A stretch of 64,000 nucleotides of DNA, taken from NCBI RefSeq assembly GCF_000612545.2, contig NZ_CP097800.1, positions 868,001-932,000 on the forward strand. Direction: 5' to 3'. Origin of the DNA: Streptomyces sp. PCS3-D2 (lineage in GTDB: Bacteria; Actinomycetota; Actinomycetes; Streptomycetales; Streptomycetaceae). Shown here piece after piece: positions 32,099 through 41,393 of this stretch (positions are counted from its first letter, which is position 1; each line of letters starts with the position of its first letter). Both the position numbers and the translations under genes were made by a program. Below the pieces are notes generated by a model. It worked only from the letters and a program-made list of their open reading frames with translations, was not told the DNA's origin and did not search any database.

Positions 32099-32451
32099 TT
32101 CATCTCCTTCGCGAAATAGGCCGCCGCCCGCCGCAGAATCTCCCGCTCGAGTTCCCACTCCTTCTCCGCCTTGCGCAGCCGGCCGCTCTCCGCCCGCAGC
32201 CGGGCCAGCTCCTCATCCCGGCTCTCTCCAGCCGGCTCGCCATGGCCGTGACGGCGACCCGCCTGTTCGTCGGCCTGACGCACCCGGCTCCGCAGCGTCT
32301 CACCAGTCACCCCGACATCCGCCGCCACCGCCGCATACGTACGCTTCCCACCCCCCGCGCGATACAGCGGGACCGCATCGTTCCTGAACTCCGCCGGATA
32401 CGGAGACTTCCGTCCCACCAGGACACCCTTCCCCAGATCTGCAAGATCCAT
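32095..32451 (-). CDS. IS3-family transposase OrfA (HTH)
   Basis: About 118 residues. A helix-turn-helix of the HTH_Tnp_1 type is followed by a leucine-zipper-like helix (LRAESGRLRKAEKEWELE). The segments RKSPYPAEFRNDAVPLYRAG and YAAVAADVGVTGETLRSRVR are typical of IS3 OrfA. ATG 32451 lies just inside the right inverted repeat; a start at 32466 would fall within it. Confidence 0.9.
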   Translation of the reverse strand: MDLADLGKGVLVGRKSPYPAEFRNDAVPLYRAGGGKRTYAAVAADVGVTGETLRSRVRQADEQAGRRHGHGEPAGESRDEELARLRAESGRLRKAEKEWELEREILRRAAAYFAKEMK

Positions 32452-32469
32452 TGTCAGAGTGTCCACACC

Positions 32470-32795
32470 GCCGGGGGCACCTCACTGGTCGGCAACCCCC
32501 GCCACCACGACAACATCGCGCGCAAACTCGCCCGGGCGCAGCGCCAGATGGCCCGCCGCCACGTCAAGGGCGCCCGGCAGCAGTCCAAGGGGTTCCAGGA
32601 CGCCCGGGACCGGGTGGCCAGGCTCCAGGCGCAGCTCGCCGCCCGCCGCGTCACCGGCCTGCACCTGATCTCCAAGCGGCTCGTCCAGCAGTACAGCGAG
32701 ATCGCGCTGGAGACCCTCAACACCAAGGGCATGACCCGCTCCGCGAAAGGCACCCTGGGCCGGCCCAGCCGCAACGTGCGAGCGTCGCGACGACG
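32470..32795 (+). pseudogene. TnpB (IS200/IS605 OrfB) fragment
   Basis: The plus strand reads IARKLARAQRQMARRHVKGA, QDARDRVARLQAQLAARR and HLISKRLVQQYSEIALETLN, then TKGMTRSAKGT. This is the central part of the TnpB family, including the I-x-x-E-x-LN catalytic segment with Leu in place of Ile. The N-terminal half is cut off exactly at the IS3 right end and the C-terminal zinc-finger/RuvC part is missing. It therefore cannot encode an active nuclease. No right-end guide-RNA region is recognisable. Confidence 0.75.
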
Positions 32796-33030
32796 TGGAT
32801 GGGCGCCGGCCAAGTGGTGGGTCGCGTGGCGTACCGCGATCCACCGACAGGCTTGTTCACCACCATGCCAAGCGATCAACCGCCGCTCCGCAGTCATACG
32901 GCCAATGGCCTGTGGCCCACTCCCCGAGGCCGGTGATCGCTGGCCAGAACTCTTCCGCACCTTTAGACCGATTTAGCGATCAAGGTACGGTTTCCCTTTT
33001 GGGGCTGATCAGCGGGAGGGGACACAGTTC

Positions 33031-33465
33031 ATGGGACTAGTTGCGGAGATTGCGGCGTACCGGGAGGAGAGGGGGGATCCTGGGCGCCTGGTGGGTGAGT
33101 TTCGAAGGGCCCTGCTCCTGCTCCCGCGCACGGACGGCAGCACCGGTTCCGGTGTCCAGGGTGGGCTGATGTCTGCGCTGTCGGGTGGTGTCCGATGGCT
33201 GTACGCGTTCACGGACGAGGACTCCCTTGCACGGTTCGTACGGGCGCGTGGTGAGGGGGATCGGGAGTGGCCGTATCTGGTGATGCTCGGCGGCCGGCTG
33301 GTGGATGCGGTCGTGCCGCAGTCGGATCGTCCGATGGGGGTCGCGGTCAACGTGGCGGACGGAGACGGGGCGATGCTGTTCCCGCCGGTCTCCGGGATCG
33401 TCCCGGCTCCGTTCGCCGTGGACCTGGGGCAGGACACCCACAGTGACCGCGGAGTGAGGGTCTGA
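33031..33465 (+). CDS. SseB-like N-terminal domain protein, first gene of toxin locus
   Basis: 144 residues resembling the SseB N-terminal fold common next to actinobacterial ESX/RHS toxin genes: GEFRRALLLLPRTDG, VRWLYAFTDEDSLARFV and a final MLFPPVSGIVPAP. Not secreted by visible signal. GGGAGGGG precedes the ATG. The stop overlaps the next start (TGATG). Likely an accessory (chaperone or adaptor) for export of the following proteins; this is inference from position. Confidence 0.65.
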   Translation: MGLVAEIAAYREERGDPGRLVGEFRRALLLLPRTDGSTGSGVQGGLMSALSGGVRWLYAFTDEDSLARFVRARGEGDREWPYLVMLGGRLVDAVVPQSDRPMGVAVNVADGDGAMLFPPVSGIVPAPFAVDLGQDTHSDRGVRV

Positions 33466-34031
33466 TGGCGGGCGACGGTGACCTCGAGGTCTCGCCGCAG
33501 GCGGTCGCGGCGATCCAGACCGGCCTGCGGGCGGCGATATCGGAGTTGCGTGAATCCGGGGACGCGGCAGGTGCCTCGCAGGGCGCGGGCTTCGAGAACC
33601 TGTCGATGACGGGGATGGAGACCGGGCACGCAGGGCTGGCAGCGGACTTCGAGGACTTCTGCGAGCGCTGGGAGTGGGGGGTGCGCGCCCTGGTGCAGGA
33701 CGCGTCGACGCTCGCGGCGAACCTGGGGATCGCGGCAGGGACACTGTGGGAGGAGGACCAATACATCCAGGGCTCCTTCAAGGTCGCCGTGAACGCCGCA
33801 TACGGCAACCCATATGCCGGCGAGGACGAGATCGAGCAGAAGAAGTGGGGCGACATCTTCCGCGCGGACGTCTTCAAGCCGGACTACAGCGATGAGTCGT
33901 TCGACAAGAGCGACAAGGACATGGAGCAGACCTGGTCGGACACCAAGGACACGGTGACCTCGAACGGCAGGATCGGCTCGTTGAAGGACCTGCTGGACCA
34001 GTCCCGCGGGCACGATGGGGGGAACGGATAG
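33465..34031 (+). CDS. WXG/ESX-associated small helical protein
   Basis: 188 residues. The N-terminal part is helical (AVAAIQTGLRAAISELRES), followed by an ERWEWGVRALVQDASTLAAN helix resembling WXG100/EspC-type secretion partners, and an acidic, polar C-terminal third (KSDKDMEQTWSDTKDTV). No signal peptide. It is coupled to both neighbours with zero gap, so it probably travels with or chaperones the RHS toxin through a type VII system. Family assignment is by pattern only. Confidence 0.6.
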   Translation: MAGDGDLEVSPQAVAAIQTGLRAAISELRESGDAAGASQGAGFENLSMTGMETGHAGLAADFEDFCERWEWGVRALVQDASTLAANLGIAAGTLWEEDQYIQGSFKVAVNAAYGNPYAGEDEIEQKKWGDIFRADVFKPDYSDESFDKSDKDMEQTWSDTKDTVTSNGRIGSLKDLLDQSRGHDGGNG

Positions 34032-37000
34032 ATGGGCTGGCGGGATTTCGTTCCGGACTCGGCGGAAGACTGGATCGAGGATCGTGCCGAGGACGTCGGT
34101 GACTTCGTCGAATGGGGCGGTGACAAGGCTGCCGAATTCGCCGACGACATTGGCGCGCACGATGCGGGCAACTGGGTCCGCGACAAGAGCCGCTCCGCCG
34201 CGAACCAGCTCGGCGCGGATGTCGCCGAACTCGAACTCGGCCAGACCGAGGACCCGAAGCGGCTGGTCTACGGCAGTGCTGCCAAGATCCGGGAGCAGGT
34301 CGCCCACCTGACCGACTTCAAGGCGGCTTTTGAATCTGTCGGCAACGGCCTGAAGAACCTCACCGAGCCCGACGGGCTCAAGGGAGCGGCAGCCACCGCG
34401 TTCCGGGAGTCCGTCGCGAAGGAGCCGCCACGCTGGTTCAAGGCGGCTGACGCTTTCGGCAAGGCCGCCAGCTCCATGAACCGGTTCGCAGAGACTGTCG
34501 AGTGGGCCCAGGGCAAGGCCAAAGAGGCGCTGGAGGACTACAAAGCGGCGTTGAAGGCCTCCCAGGACGCGTTCGACACGCACGAGAAGCTCCGCACGAC
34601 CTACAACGACGCTGTGAGGGCGAAGTCGGAGCACCTGCCGCCGCGGCCGTCGGAGACGTACCCCGACCCCGGGAAGGAGATGGCCAAGGCAGCGCAGGAG
34701 AAACTCAACAGCGCCCGCAGACAGCGCAACGAGCAGGCCGAGACCGCCGCGGCGGCCGTCCGTACGGCGCGGGATGCCGCCCCGCCCAAGCCGTCGTACA
34801 GCAAGCAGCTCGGCGACGGCCTCGACTACCTCGACCTGGCCTCCACGCACCTGGTCGGCGGTGTGCTCAAGGGCACTGCTGGCATGGCCAACTTCGGCCG
34901 CAGCCTGAACCCGTTCGACCCGTACAACCTGACCCACCCGGCCGAGTACCGCACCAACTTGAACTCGACCGCGGCCGGCCTCGTCGTCATGGCCAACGAC
35001 CCGTGGGGTGCCGGCAAGCAAATGCTCGACGAGTTCATGAAGGACCCTTTCGAGGGACTCGGCAAGCTCATACCCGAAGTCATCGGCTCCAAGGGCACCG
35101 GCGCCGCCAAGAAGCTCACCACCACCGCCAAGCACCTCGACGACGCAGCCTCTGCCACGCGGGCACGCAGACTCGCAGAGGACGGACCGGAGGGGGCCCA
35201 TAGCACTGCGGACGGCGACCGCACCGTGGGCGGCGACCCGGTGGACCTCGCCACCGGTCGTATGTTCCTGCCACAGACCGATGTCGAGCTGCCCGGCATC
35301 CTGCCCCTCGTCTTCACCCGCCGCACGGAATCCGGTTGCATGGTCGGCCGCTTCTTGGGGGCTGCGTGGACGTCCACCGTCGACGAGCGCCTGGAGATCG
35401 ATGCGACCGGTGTCGTGCACATCACTGCCGAAGGCCTGCTGATCACCTACCCGCATCCGGCTCCGGGCCTGCCCACACAGCCGGAGCACCGAAGGGCGCG
35501 CACTCTTCTGGCCCGTGATGCCGTCGGCGACTACACGGTCACCGACTCCGACAACGGGGTGGTTCGTCGCTTCACCTCGCCGTCCGGCAGCAAACCCGGA
35601 GACGACGGTCAAGCCTGGCTGACCGAAGTCACCGACCGCAACGGCCACACCATCGCCATCGACCGTGCAGAGGACGGTCTGCCGTCGGCACTGGTGCACT
35701 CGGCCGGGCACCACTTGAAGCTGACGGCATCCAACGGCTTGATCACCGCCGTGTCCCTGGCCGGCGCAGGCGAAGCCGATGCCGACTTGCTCCTAATCAA
35801 CTACGGCTATGAGGAGGGCAACCTCGCCACGGTCACCAAGCCTTCGGGCGCCACCACCACCTTCGTCTACGACGACCGCCGCCGCGTCATCGCCTGGATC
35901 GATTCCAACGGCAGCCGCTATGACTACGTCTACGACGACCGCGACCGTGTGGTGGCAGAGGGCGGGGAAGCCGGACACGTCCGCCTCACTCTGGCCTACA
36001 CCGACCCTGACCCTGCAACGGGCCACCACACCACCACGCTGACCACACCCGACGGACACGCAACACGCCACGTATTCGGCCCCGGCTGCAAGCTCTTGGC
36101 CGTGACCGACCCGCTCGGCCACAGCACCCGCTACGCATACGATCCTCGCGGCAACCTGCTGTCCCGCACCGACCCCCTGGGCCACACGACAACCTTTTCG
36201 TACGACGAGGACGGTCGGCTCGTCCGTGCCGTGCGCCCTGACGGGAACGAGCTACGCACCGTCCGCGGCATCTTCGGGCTGCCCGTAGAGGTCGTCTCGT
36301 CGGACGGCGCGCGCACGCTTCTGCAGTACGACGAACGTGGCAACCTCACAGCAGTCACCGACCCGGCCGGCGCCATCACTCGCTACACGTATGACCACGC
36401 CGGCCGCCTCGCGTCAGTCACAGACGCCGAAGGAGCGACGAGCAGCGTCGTGTGCGACGCGGCTGGACTGTCTCTGAGGGTGACCGCTCCGACCGGAGCC
36501 GTGACTCTGACGGAACGGGATGTCCTCGGCCGTCCCGTCCGCCTCACCGATCCGGAGGGCGGCGTCACCCGCCTGGAGTGGCACACCGACGGGCAACTCG
36601 CCCGGCGTACCGGCCCGGACGGGGCCACGGAGTCGTGGACGTACGACGGCGAGGGCAACCTGCTGACCCGCTCCGACTCGGCGGGCGGGGTCACCCGCTT
36701 CGAGTACACCCACTTCGACCTACCGGTCGCCCGCACCGGGCCCGACGGCGCACGCTACGAATTCGAGCATGATGCCGCCCTGCGCCTGACGCGTGTCACG
36801 GATCCCCGGGGGCGGGGGTGGACCTACACGTACGACGCCGCTGACAACATCATCGCCGAAACCGACTTCGACGGCCGTACGCTCACCTACCGGATGGACG
36901 CCGCAGGCCGGTTGGCGGCCCGCGCGGACGTGCTCGGCGGGACGATCGCTTTCGAACGCGACCAGCTCGGCCAGGTCGTCCGCAAATGCGTCGACGGCCG

Positions 37001-38669
37001 GGCGACGACCTACGCCTACGACAGGGCCGGACGCCTGCTGGAGGCAGTCGGACCGGACGCGGAGCTTCGCTACCAGTACGACCGTCGCGGACTCACCAAG
37101 ACCGAGCTGGTCGACGGCCGCCCCATGAGCTACGCCTACGACGTCCTGGGCCGCCGTACAAGCCGAGTCACACCTACGGGCCATGCGACCTCCTACTCCT
37201 ACGGTGCGGACGGGCAAGTCCAATCGCTCATCACCGGAGGCCGGCGCGTAGGTTTTTCCCACGACAACGCCGGGCGCGAATTGGAGCGTGTCTTCGGCGA
37301 CACGGTCACCATGACGTCCGCGTGGGACGCAGTCGGCAGGCTCTCGGCACAGCACGTCACCGCCGGAGAGCGCTCCGTCAACCGGCGCGCCTACGCCTAC
37401 CGTGCCGACGGACGCCTCCTCTCCGTCACGGACGGAATGTCCGGCACACGTACCTTCGACCTCGACCGTGCGGGCCGGGTCACCGCCGTGCACGCCCAGG
37501 ATTGGACGGAGCGGTACGCGTACGACGACACCGGCAATCAGACGTGGGCGTCTTGGCCGACAGGCCATCCCGGTGGGGAGGCTACTGGGCCGCGCACCTA
37601 CACCGGCACGGCTCTCGACCGTGCCGGGGACGTCCGCTTCGAGCACGACGCGCTCGGCCGGGTCACCCTCCGCCAGAAGCCTCGGCTCTCCCGTAAGCCG
37701 GACACCTGGCGCTACACGTGGGACGCGGAGGACCGCCTCACGGCGGTGACCACCCCGGACGGCGCCCGCTGGAGGTACCGCTACGACCCCCTCGGCCGGC
37801 GCACCGCGAAACAGCTTCTGGCTGCCGATGGCGAGAGCGTGGCCGAGGAGATCCGGTTCACCTGGGACGGCCTCACCCTGTGCGAGCAAGCCAGCCACCG
37901 GCCGGACCAGCCTCACACGGTCACCCTCACCTGGGACCATCTGGGCGACACTCCCCTGTCCCAGACCGAGCGCATCCTCACGGCGGACGACCGCCAGGAG
38001 GAGATCGACCGCCGCTTCTTTGCCATCGCCACGGATCTCGTCGGCACGCCCACCGAACTCATCGACGAAGCGGGCGACATCGCATGGCGCAGCCGGGCCA
38101 CTTTGTGGGGCACCACCGCTTGGGCCCGCGACAGCGGCGCGTACACCCCCCTGCGCTTCCCTGGTCAGTACTACGACCCCGAGACCGGCGTCCACTACAA
38201 CGTTTTCCGCCACTACGACCCGGAAACTGCTCGCTATCTCACACTCGACCCGCTGGGACTGGGTCCTGCCCCCAACCCCGCCACGTATGTGGAAAATCCT
38301 CACTCCTGGACCGATCCCCTGGGGCTTGCCCCGTGTCCGCGGGGTGCTTGGGAGGAGAAGGCCGACTTCTCCTCCCAGAAGGTCATGAGTAAAAAGTTCC
38401 ACGCTCATGCGGGGGATTTCCTGGACAACCCCGGAAATCTGAACAAGGCAAATCTGCAGCGGTTCGAACAGGCCATGCGTGAACATATGACAGCCGACGG
38501 AACAAAGATTTACCGATTCGACTACAGAGGCCAGGGGCAAGCCGTCGGATTCATCGATACGGCATCCCAGAAGATGGTCATGCTGCACGCCGATGGTACA
38601 TTCTGGTCTGCCTGGAAGCTGGGCGATAAACAGTTCCAGGGAATCATCGACAAAGGGTTTCTGTGGTGA
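34032..38669 (+). CDS. RHS-repeat polymorphic toxin with colicin-D-like tRNase tip
   Basis: 1545 residues. The N-terminus (about 1-360) is a helical type VII secretion signal region with a coiled coil (AQGKAKEALEDYKAALKASQ). A DUF6531-type linker follows (VGGDPVDLATGRMFLPQTDV). RHS/YD repeats run from about 560 to 1370 (for example YDDRRRVIAWIDSNGSRYDY), and the RHS core ends YFR-type: PGQYYDPETGVHYNVFRHYD, RYLTLDPLGLG, with the DPLGLAPCPRG autocleavage boundary. The last about 105 residues (KKFHAHAGDFLDNPGNLNKA ... MLHADGTFWSAWKLG) match the colicin D anticodon-nuclease family, with the conserved K-x-H-A-x-D-F. The tip is less GC-rich than the cage, as expected for a swapped toxin module. 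Confidence 0.88.
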   Translation: MGWRDFVPDSAEDWIEDRAEDVGDFVEWGGDKAAEFADDIGAHDAGNWVRDKSRSAANQLGADVAELELGQTEDPKRLVYGSAAKIREQVAHLTDFKAAFESVGNGLKNLTEPDGLKGAAATAFRESVAKEPPRWFKAADAFGKAASSMNRFAETVEWAQGKAKEALEDYKAALKASQDAFDTHEKLRTTYNDAVRAKSEHLPPRPSETYPDPGKEMAKAAQEKLNSARRQRNEQAETAAAAVRTARDAAPPKPSYSKQLGDGLDYLDLASTHLVGGVLKGTAGMANFGRSLNPFDPYNLTHPAEYRTNLNSTAAGLVVMANDPWGAGKQMLDEFMKDPFEGLGKLIPEVIGSKGTGAAKKLTTTAKHLDDAASATRARRLAEDGPEGAHSTADGDRTVGGDPVDLATGRMFLPQTDVELPGILPLVFTRRTESGCMVGRFLGAAWTSTVDERLEIDATGVVHITAEGLLITYPHPAPGLPTQPEHRRARTLLARDAVGDYTVTDSDNGVVRRFTSPSGSKPGDDGQAWLTEVTDRNGHTIAIDRAEDGLPSALVHSAGHHLKLTASNGLITAVSLAGAGEADADLLLINYGYEEGNLATVTKPSGATTTFVYDDRRRVIAWIDSNGSRYDYVYDDRDRVVAEGGEAGHVRLTLAYTDPDPATGHHTTTLTTPDGHATRHVFGPGCKLLAVTDPLGHSTRYAYDPRGNLLSRTDPLGHTTTFSYDEDGRLVRAVRPDGNELRTVRGIFGLPVEVVSSDGARTLLQYDERGNLTAVTDPAGAITRYTYDHAGRLASVTDAEGATSSVVCDAAGLSLRVTAPTGAVTLTERDVLGRPVRLTDPEGGVTRLEWHTDGQLARRTGPDGATESWTYDGEGNLLTRSDSAGGVTRFEYTHFDLPVARTGPDGARYEFEHDAALRLTRVTDPRGRGWTYTYDAADNIIAETDFDGRTLTYRMDAAGRLAARADVLGGTIAFERDQLGQVVRKCVDGRATTYAYDRAGRLLEAVGPDAELRYQYDRRGLTKTELVDGRPMSYAYDVLGRRTSRVTPTGHATSYSYGADGQVQSLITGGRRVGFSHDNAGRELERVFGDTVTMTSAWDAVGRLSAQHVTAGERSVNRRAYAYRADGRLLSVTDGMSGTRTFDLDRAGRVTAVHAQDWTERYAYDDTGNQTWASWPTGHPGGEATGPRTYTGTALDRAGDVRFEHDALGRVTLRQKPRLSRKPDTWRYTWDAEDRLTAVTTPDGARWRYRYDPLGRRTAKQLLAADGESVAEEIRFTWDGLTLCEQASHRPDQPHTVTLTWDHLGDTPLSQTERILTADDRQEEIDRRFFAIATDLVGTPTELIDEAGDIAWRSRATLWGTTAWARDSGAYTPLRFPGQYYDPETGVHYNVFRHYDPETARYLTLDPLGLGPAPNPATYVENPHSWTDPLGLAPCPRGAWEEKADFSSQKVMSKKFHAHAGDFLDNPGNLNKANLQRFEQAMREHMTADGTKIYRFDYRGQGQAVGFIDTASQKMVMLHADGTFWSAWKLGDKQFQGIIDKGFLW

Positions 38670-39469
38670 CTGGTTCAGAGTACAAGGCTTCCGATCCGCG
38701 GGGCGTCCTCGGCTCGGACGGGGCTTTCGCCCCGAGTTGGCTGCGGGACAAGTCCGTGGCACCGCTGCCTGCAGGTGTCCGCCTCGATGCGGCGCTGGCT
38801 CGTCGGATCGCGGCGGGGTGCCGCGCGGTCGGTGCAGCAAACATGCTTGCCTCTCAGCTCGCGGGCAGCCTCAGGGAAACGGCAGGTGCGGAGTTCCGGC
38901 CGACCGCCCCCGCACCCGGATTGGAGGTCCCCCCTCCGTTCTTGCTCAGCACACCCGATCTGCAGGGAGCCGTTCTGTTCTCCGAACCGGGCTACGCGTT
39001 GATCGCGGGAACCGCGCCGTTCATGGCAGCCGCAGTCGGCGAAGGCGCCGATACGGCACGCGCACGCTTCGGCCGGTATGCGCGCACCCTCGCGGACCGC
39101 CACCCCCACCTGCCGGCAGTGGCCGCCGCATATGCGCCTGAGCACAGGACAGCGTCCCGCACGGACGACATCGACCCGTCGAGTGCTGCGGCGCGACATG
39201 TGACGCTACTGGACGCCCTCACCGCCGGAACGTGCAGCGCACGCGACTTCGCAGACGGCTGGTGGGAAGCTCGACGCGCTTCCCTTGCGAACGGCGAACG
39301 CATCCAAGGGCCTCTCAGCGATCTCTTCGACCGGGTATTCATGATCCTTGAGGACTACGCTTACGACCCTGAATTCGCCGAGCCCGGAGATCTCGACGAT
39401 GCCGAGGTCGAGGCAGGTGTGCGCGCGGCCTGGGAGGGCTTCCGGCACGAGCAAGCCGACCGGCTCTGA
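38663..39469 (+). CDS. Colicin-D-type immunity protein with extra N-terminal domain
   Basis: 268 residues (GTG 38663, or GTG 38666, which gives a GTGA overlap with the toxin stop). The C-terminal about 90 residues (LLDALTAGTCSARDFADGWW; FDRVFMILEDYAYDPEFAEP; DLDDAEVEAGVRAAWEG) resemble the helical colicin D immunity family that covers the tRNase active site. The N-terminal about 170 residues are of no family I recognise. Placement directly behind a colicin-D-like toxin tip strongly supports the immunity role. Confidence 0.75.
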   Translation: MVTGSEYKASDPRGVLGSDGAFAPSWLRDKSVAPLPAGVRLDAALARRIAAGCRAVGAANMLASQLAGSLRETAGAEFRPTAPAPGLEVPPPFLLSTPDLQGAVLFSEPGYALIAGTAPFMAAAVGEGADTARARFGRYARTLADRHPHLPAVAAAYAPEHRTASRTDDIDPSSAAARHVTLLDALTAGTCSARDFADGWWEARRASLANGERIQGPLSDLFDRVFMILEDYAYDPEFAEPGDLDDAEVEAGVRAAWEGFRHEQADRL

Positions 39470-39479
39470 GCGAGCCGCG

Positions 39480-40001
39480 ACGAGAGCGAGGTCACGGGGA
39501 GACGGGGCCGCGATCCGCCCGTCGCGCGGACCCGGCCTCGGACCAGGGCCGGGGAAGCACGCGGCAGCCAGCGCCAGGAGGTCACCGAGCGCGGCGACAT
39601 CGCCGGCGCCCGCCTCCGCTCCGGCGCGGGCCCATGGCGGCGGGAACCTCCGCCCCCGGTCGTCGAACCGGCGAGGACGGCGGGGTGGCTGCGGACCACC
39701 ACATACACACCTCCTCCGTCGGCCGGCGCGCAGCGCTTTCGACGGAGGAGTCCAGGAGCAGCGCAGGCCCCGCGAGCACCATGCGGCCGAGGTCGTCGAC
39801 GCCGAGGGAGAACGGGAACGAACGGCGCATCCAGCGTCCGGACCGCCTCCCGCCCCGCCGGCACCGCAGCTGGGACGTCGAGCACGCTGCGCAGCTCGGC
39901 CCACCACTGCTCAGGCCCGGGCCCGTGAAAGGACGCCCCAGTATCTCCGGGCAGGCCCCGGGAATGCCCTGGCTGATCCCCCAGGCCTTGAGCTCAGCCA
40001 T
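39480..40001 (-). pseudogene. Frameshifted remnant of an unrecognised protein
   Basis: Coding-like minus-strand stretches lie in successive frames: ATG 40001 MAELKAWGISQGIPGACPEI, then WWAELRSVLDVPAAVPAGRE, then FPFSLGVDDLGRMVLAGPAL (DSSVESAARRPTEEVCMWW), then DVAALGDLLALAAACFPGPG. Several frame changes are needed to join them, so the gene is broken. No family is recognised. Position behind the immunity gene suggests a decayed extra immunity or toxin-locus gene, but that is a guess. Confidence 0.4.
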
Positions 40002-40481
40002 ATGTGCCTGAAAGACTCGAACCCTCTCAGGCTAACCCGACAAAGCGGGACGTCTCACTCAAGGCTGACAGAGAGGGCAGCACGCCCCCGGCCTGCGACA
40101 CCATCGCGCGGCCGCCGCCCTCGATGCGGACACGCGGGTACGACCCGATACGCTTCTTCACCTGGAGAGTGCTTCTTTCCGTGCAGCCAACAGGACCCTT
40201 AGACAAGTCCCATCGTTGCAGTTCAGTAGCACTCTCCGCTTATTTGATCAAGCCTCGGACACCCCACCTCGTGAAAGCGCGAGGCTAAGGAGACGAGGGC
40301 TGTCGCCGCCGTCGTCCGGTGGATGACTGCACCCGTGTCGCTGGCGAGGACGGCCGGGCGCGGCCTCACCGACGTCGGGTTCCACGCGACAGCGGGCCGT
40401 TACGACGCACCGGCACGGCCCTGCGCCAGCAACATGCGCGACTGCCGACTGGCGTGCCCCGCGAACAACTCAAAGGGCTGA

Positions 40482-40525
40482 TGCTGACCATTTGCTGACC
40501 ATTTGCTGACCATTTGCTGACCAGA
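40482..40525. repeat. 11-bp tandem repeat, four copies
   Basis: TGCTGACCATT is repeated three times without change, followed by a fourth unit TGCTGACCAGA. The identical fourth-type unit occurs at 2684-2694 near the panD leader, also with an 11-base period. Confidence 0.9.
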
Positions 40526-40575
40526 GCCCGGCTACCACGCCATTGACCTGCGGAAACGTCCAGATGTCAGATGTG

Positions 40576-40653
40576 GGACTTGAACATGGTGCGCAGCATG
40601 CGGAAACTCCCGGTTCGTCTGCTCCCTGCCTGCTTCCTGCAGGTCAAGGGCGT
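40576..40653 (-). pseudogene. Truncated copy of panD leader and first codons
   Basis: The first 25 bases (40576-40600) are identical to 2443-2467 and encode MLRTMFKS on the minus strand, after which the copy diverges and stops within two codons. A second block of 33 bases (40621-40653) matches 2486-2518 with one mismatch and contains the same leader hairpin (CCTGC/GCAGG). The intervening bases differ. Confidence 0.75.
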
Positions 40654-41277
40654 CCCGGCAGCCTACAACCATGCGCATCTTCGGTCAGCTGTTCCCGGGT
40701 CTTTCAGGACTCCTACCGACCTCCCGCCGATTCTTCTGACGCATCACCAGACAGCGCAGGCACCGCCCAGAACTGCGCTGTTCGCGATCACGAGCCGGAA
40801 GCCGACCCTGGTGGTCTCCAGGGAGCCGGAGACGGCGGGCCGCCCGGTCGGGGCGTGGAGTGGGCGGAACGCGCCTGCGGGAAGCCACCCCCGCATGGGA
40901 CCGGACAGCGATGGGGTCGTCCTTCTCTGCGAGCGATACGAGCGGTCCAACCGCTGGGCCGACGTGGTCGCGGTCCGCCGGGACCTGCTGCCGGGGAACG
41001 TAATCGGTGTGATCACCGCACGCTGCAACGGTATGCCGAAGCGCCCGGACCGGGTGCATGGGTGAGTCGGTGAGCGAAACCTCGTCGCCCTGCTCAGCAC
41101 GGTACACACCGGAACGCACGTCTACCCCTCCGAGAGGGTCACGTCCGTCATGGGAAGGGACCTCTACCTCGTCGACCCGGTCGTGACAGCGCCGGCCAGG
41201 CGGCCGATCGGACCGTCGCCCGCAGCACCGCACTCGGCCGGGATCAGGACAGGGATCGCGGCCGAACGGCGGGGACG

Positions 41278-41295
41278 GAGGGCCAGGTGGCCCTC
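41278..41295. promoter_or_regulatory. Perfect palindrome upstream of universal stress gene
   Basis: GAGGGCCA-GG-TGGCCCTC, 98 bases before the start codon of the tandem universal stress protein. The GGGCC...GGCCC arms are of the type bound by DevR/DosR-like response regulators in actinobacteria; assignment is inference. Confidence 0.4.
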
Positions 41296-41393
41296 TGCGG
41301 CGGCGCCCGTCCCGCCGATGCTGGGGAGGAGAAGAGGCCGGCGGCCCGGAAACGGACCGGCCGGGCCCGTCGAACCGCAGGGAGGCAGCCCCC

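Larger units (their letters stand above)
31184..32467 (-). mobile_element. IS3-family insertion sequence
   Basis: A complete-looking element of about 1.28 kb with two overlapping transposase frames on the minus strand. The terminal inverted repeats match over nine bases with one mismatch (TGCGGACAC at 31184-31192; GTGTCCACA at 32459-32467). I see no convincing 3-4-base target duplication. It lies between the LuxR/TrmB-like gene and a decayed TnpB fragment. Confidence 0.85.
40002..41393. other. Gene-poor, decayed stretch
   Basis: About 1.4 kb with no gene I can support. It contains the 11-bp tandem repeat (40482-40525), the panD leader copy (40576-40653) and a perfect palindrome before the universal stress gene (41278-41295). 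A plus-strand frame around 40895-41062 (MGPDSDGVVLLCERYERSNR, then DVVAVRRDLLPGNVIGVITA) has some coding character but no recognisable family. Confidence 0.5.

Noticed and set aside
32242-32466. Plus-strand start of the TnpB frame within the IS3 element
   Set aside because: This part is antisense to IS3 OrfA and shows no TnpB similarity; homology begins only after the inverted repeat.
31175-32475. Target-site duplication for the IS3 element
   Set aside because: The 3-4 bases next to the two inverted repeats (GAG and CCG) do not match.
40010-40026. tRNA T-arm-like sequence (TTCGAGT loop) on the minus strand
   Set aside because: The stem needs two G-U pairs, and no acceptor, D or anticodon arms can be placed, so I do not call a tRNA or an att site.
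40482-40525. Possible CRISPR array
   Set aside because: The repeat is an 11-bp tandem without spacers, and no cas genes are present.
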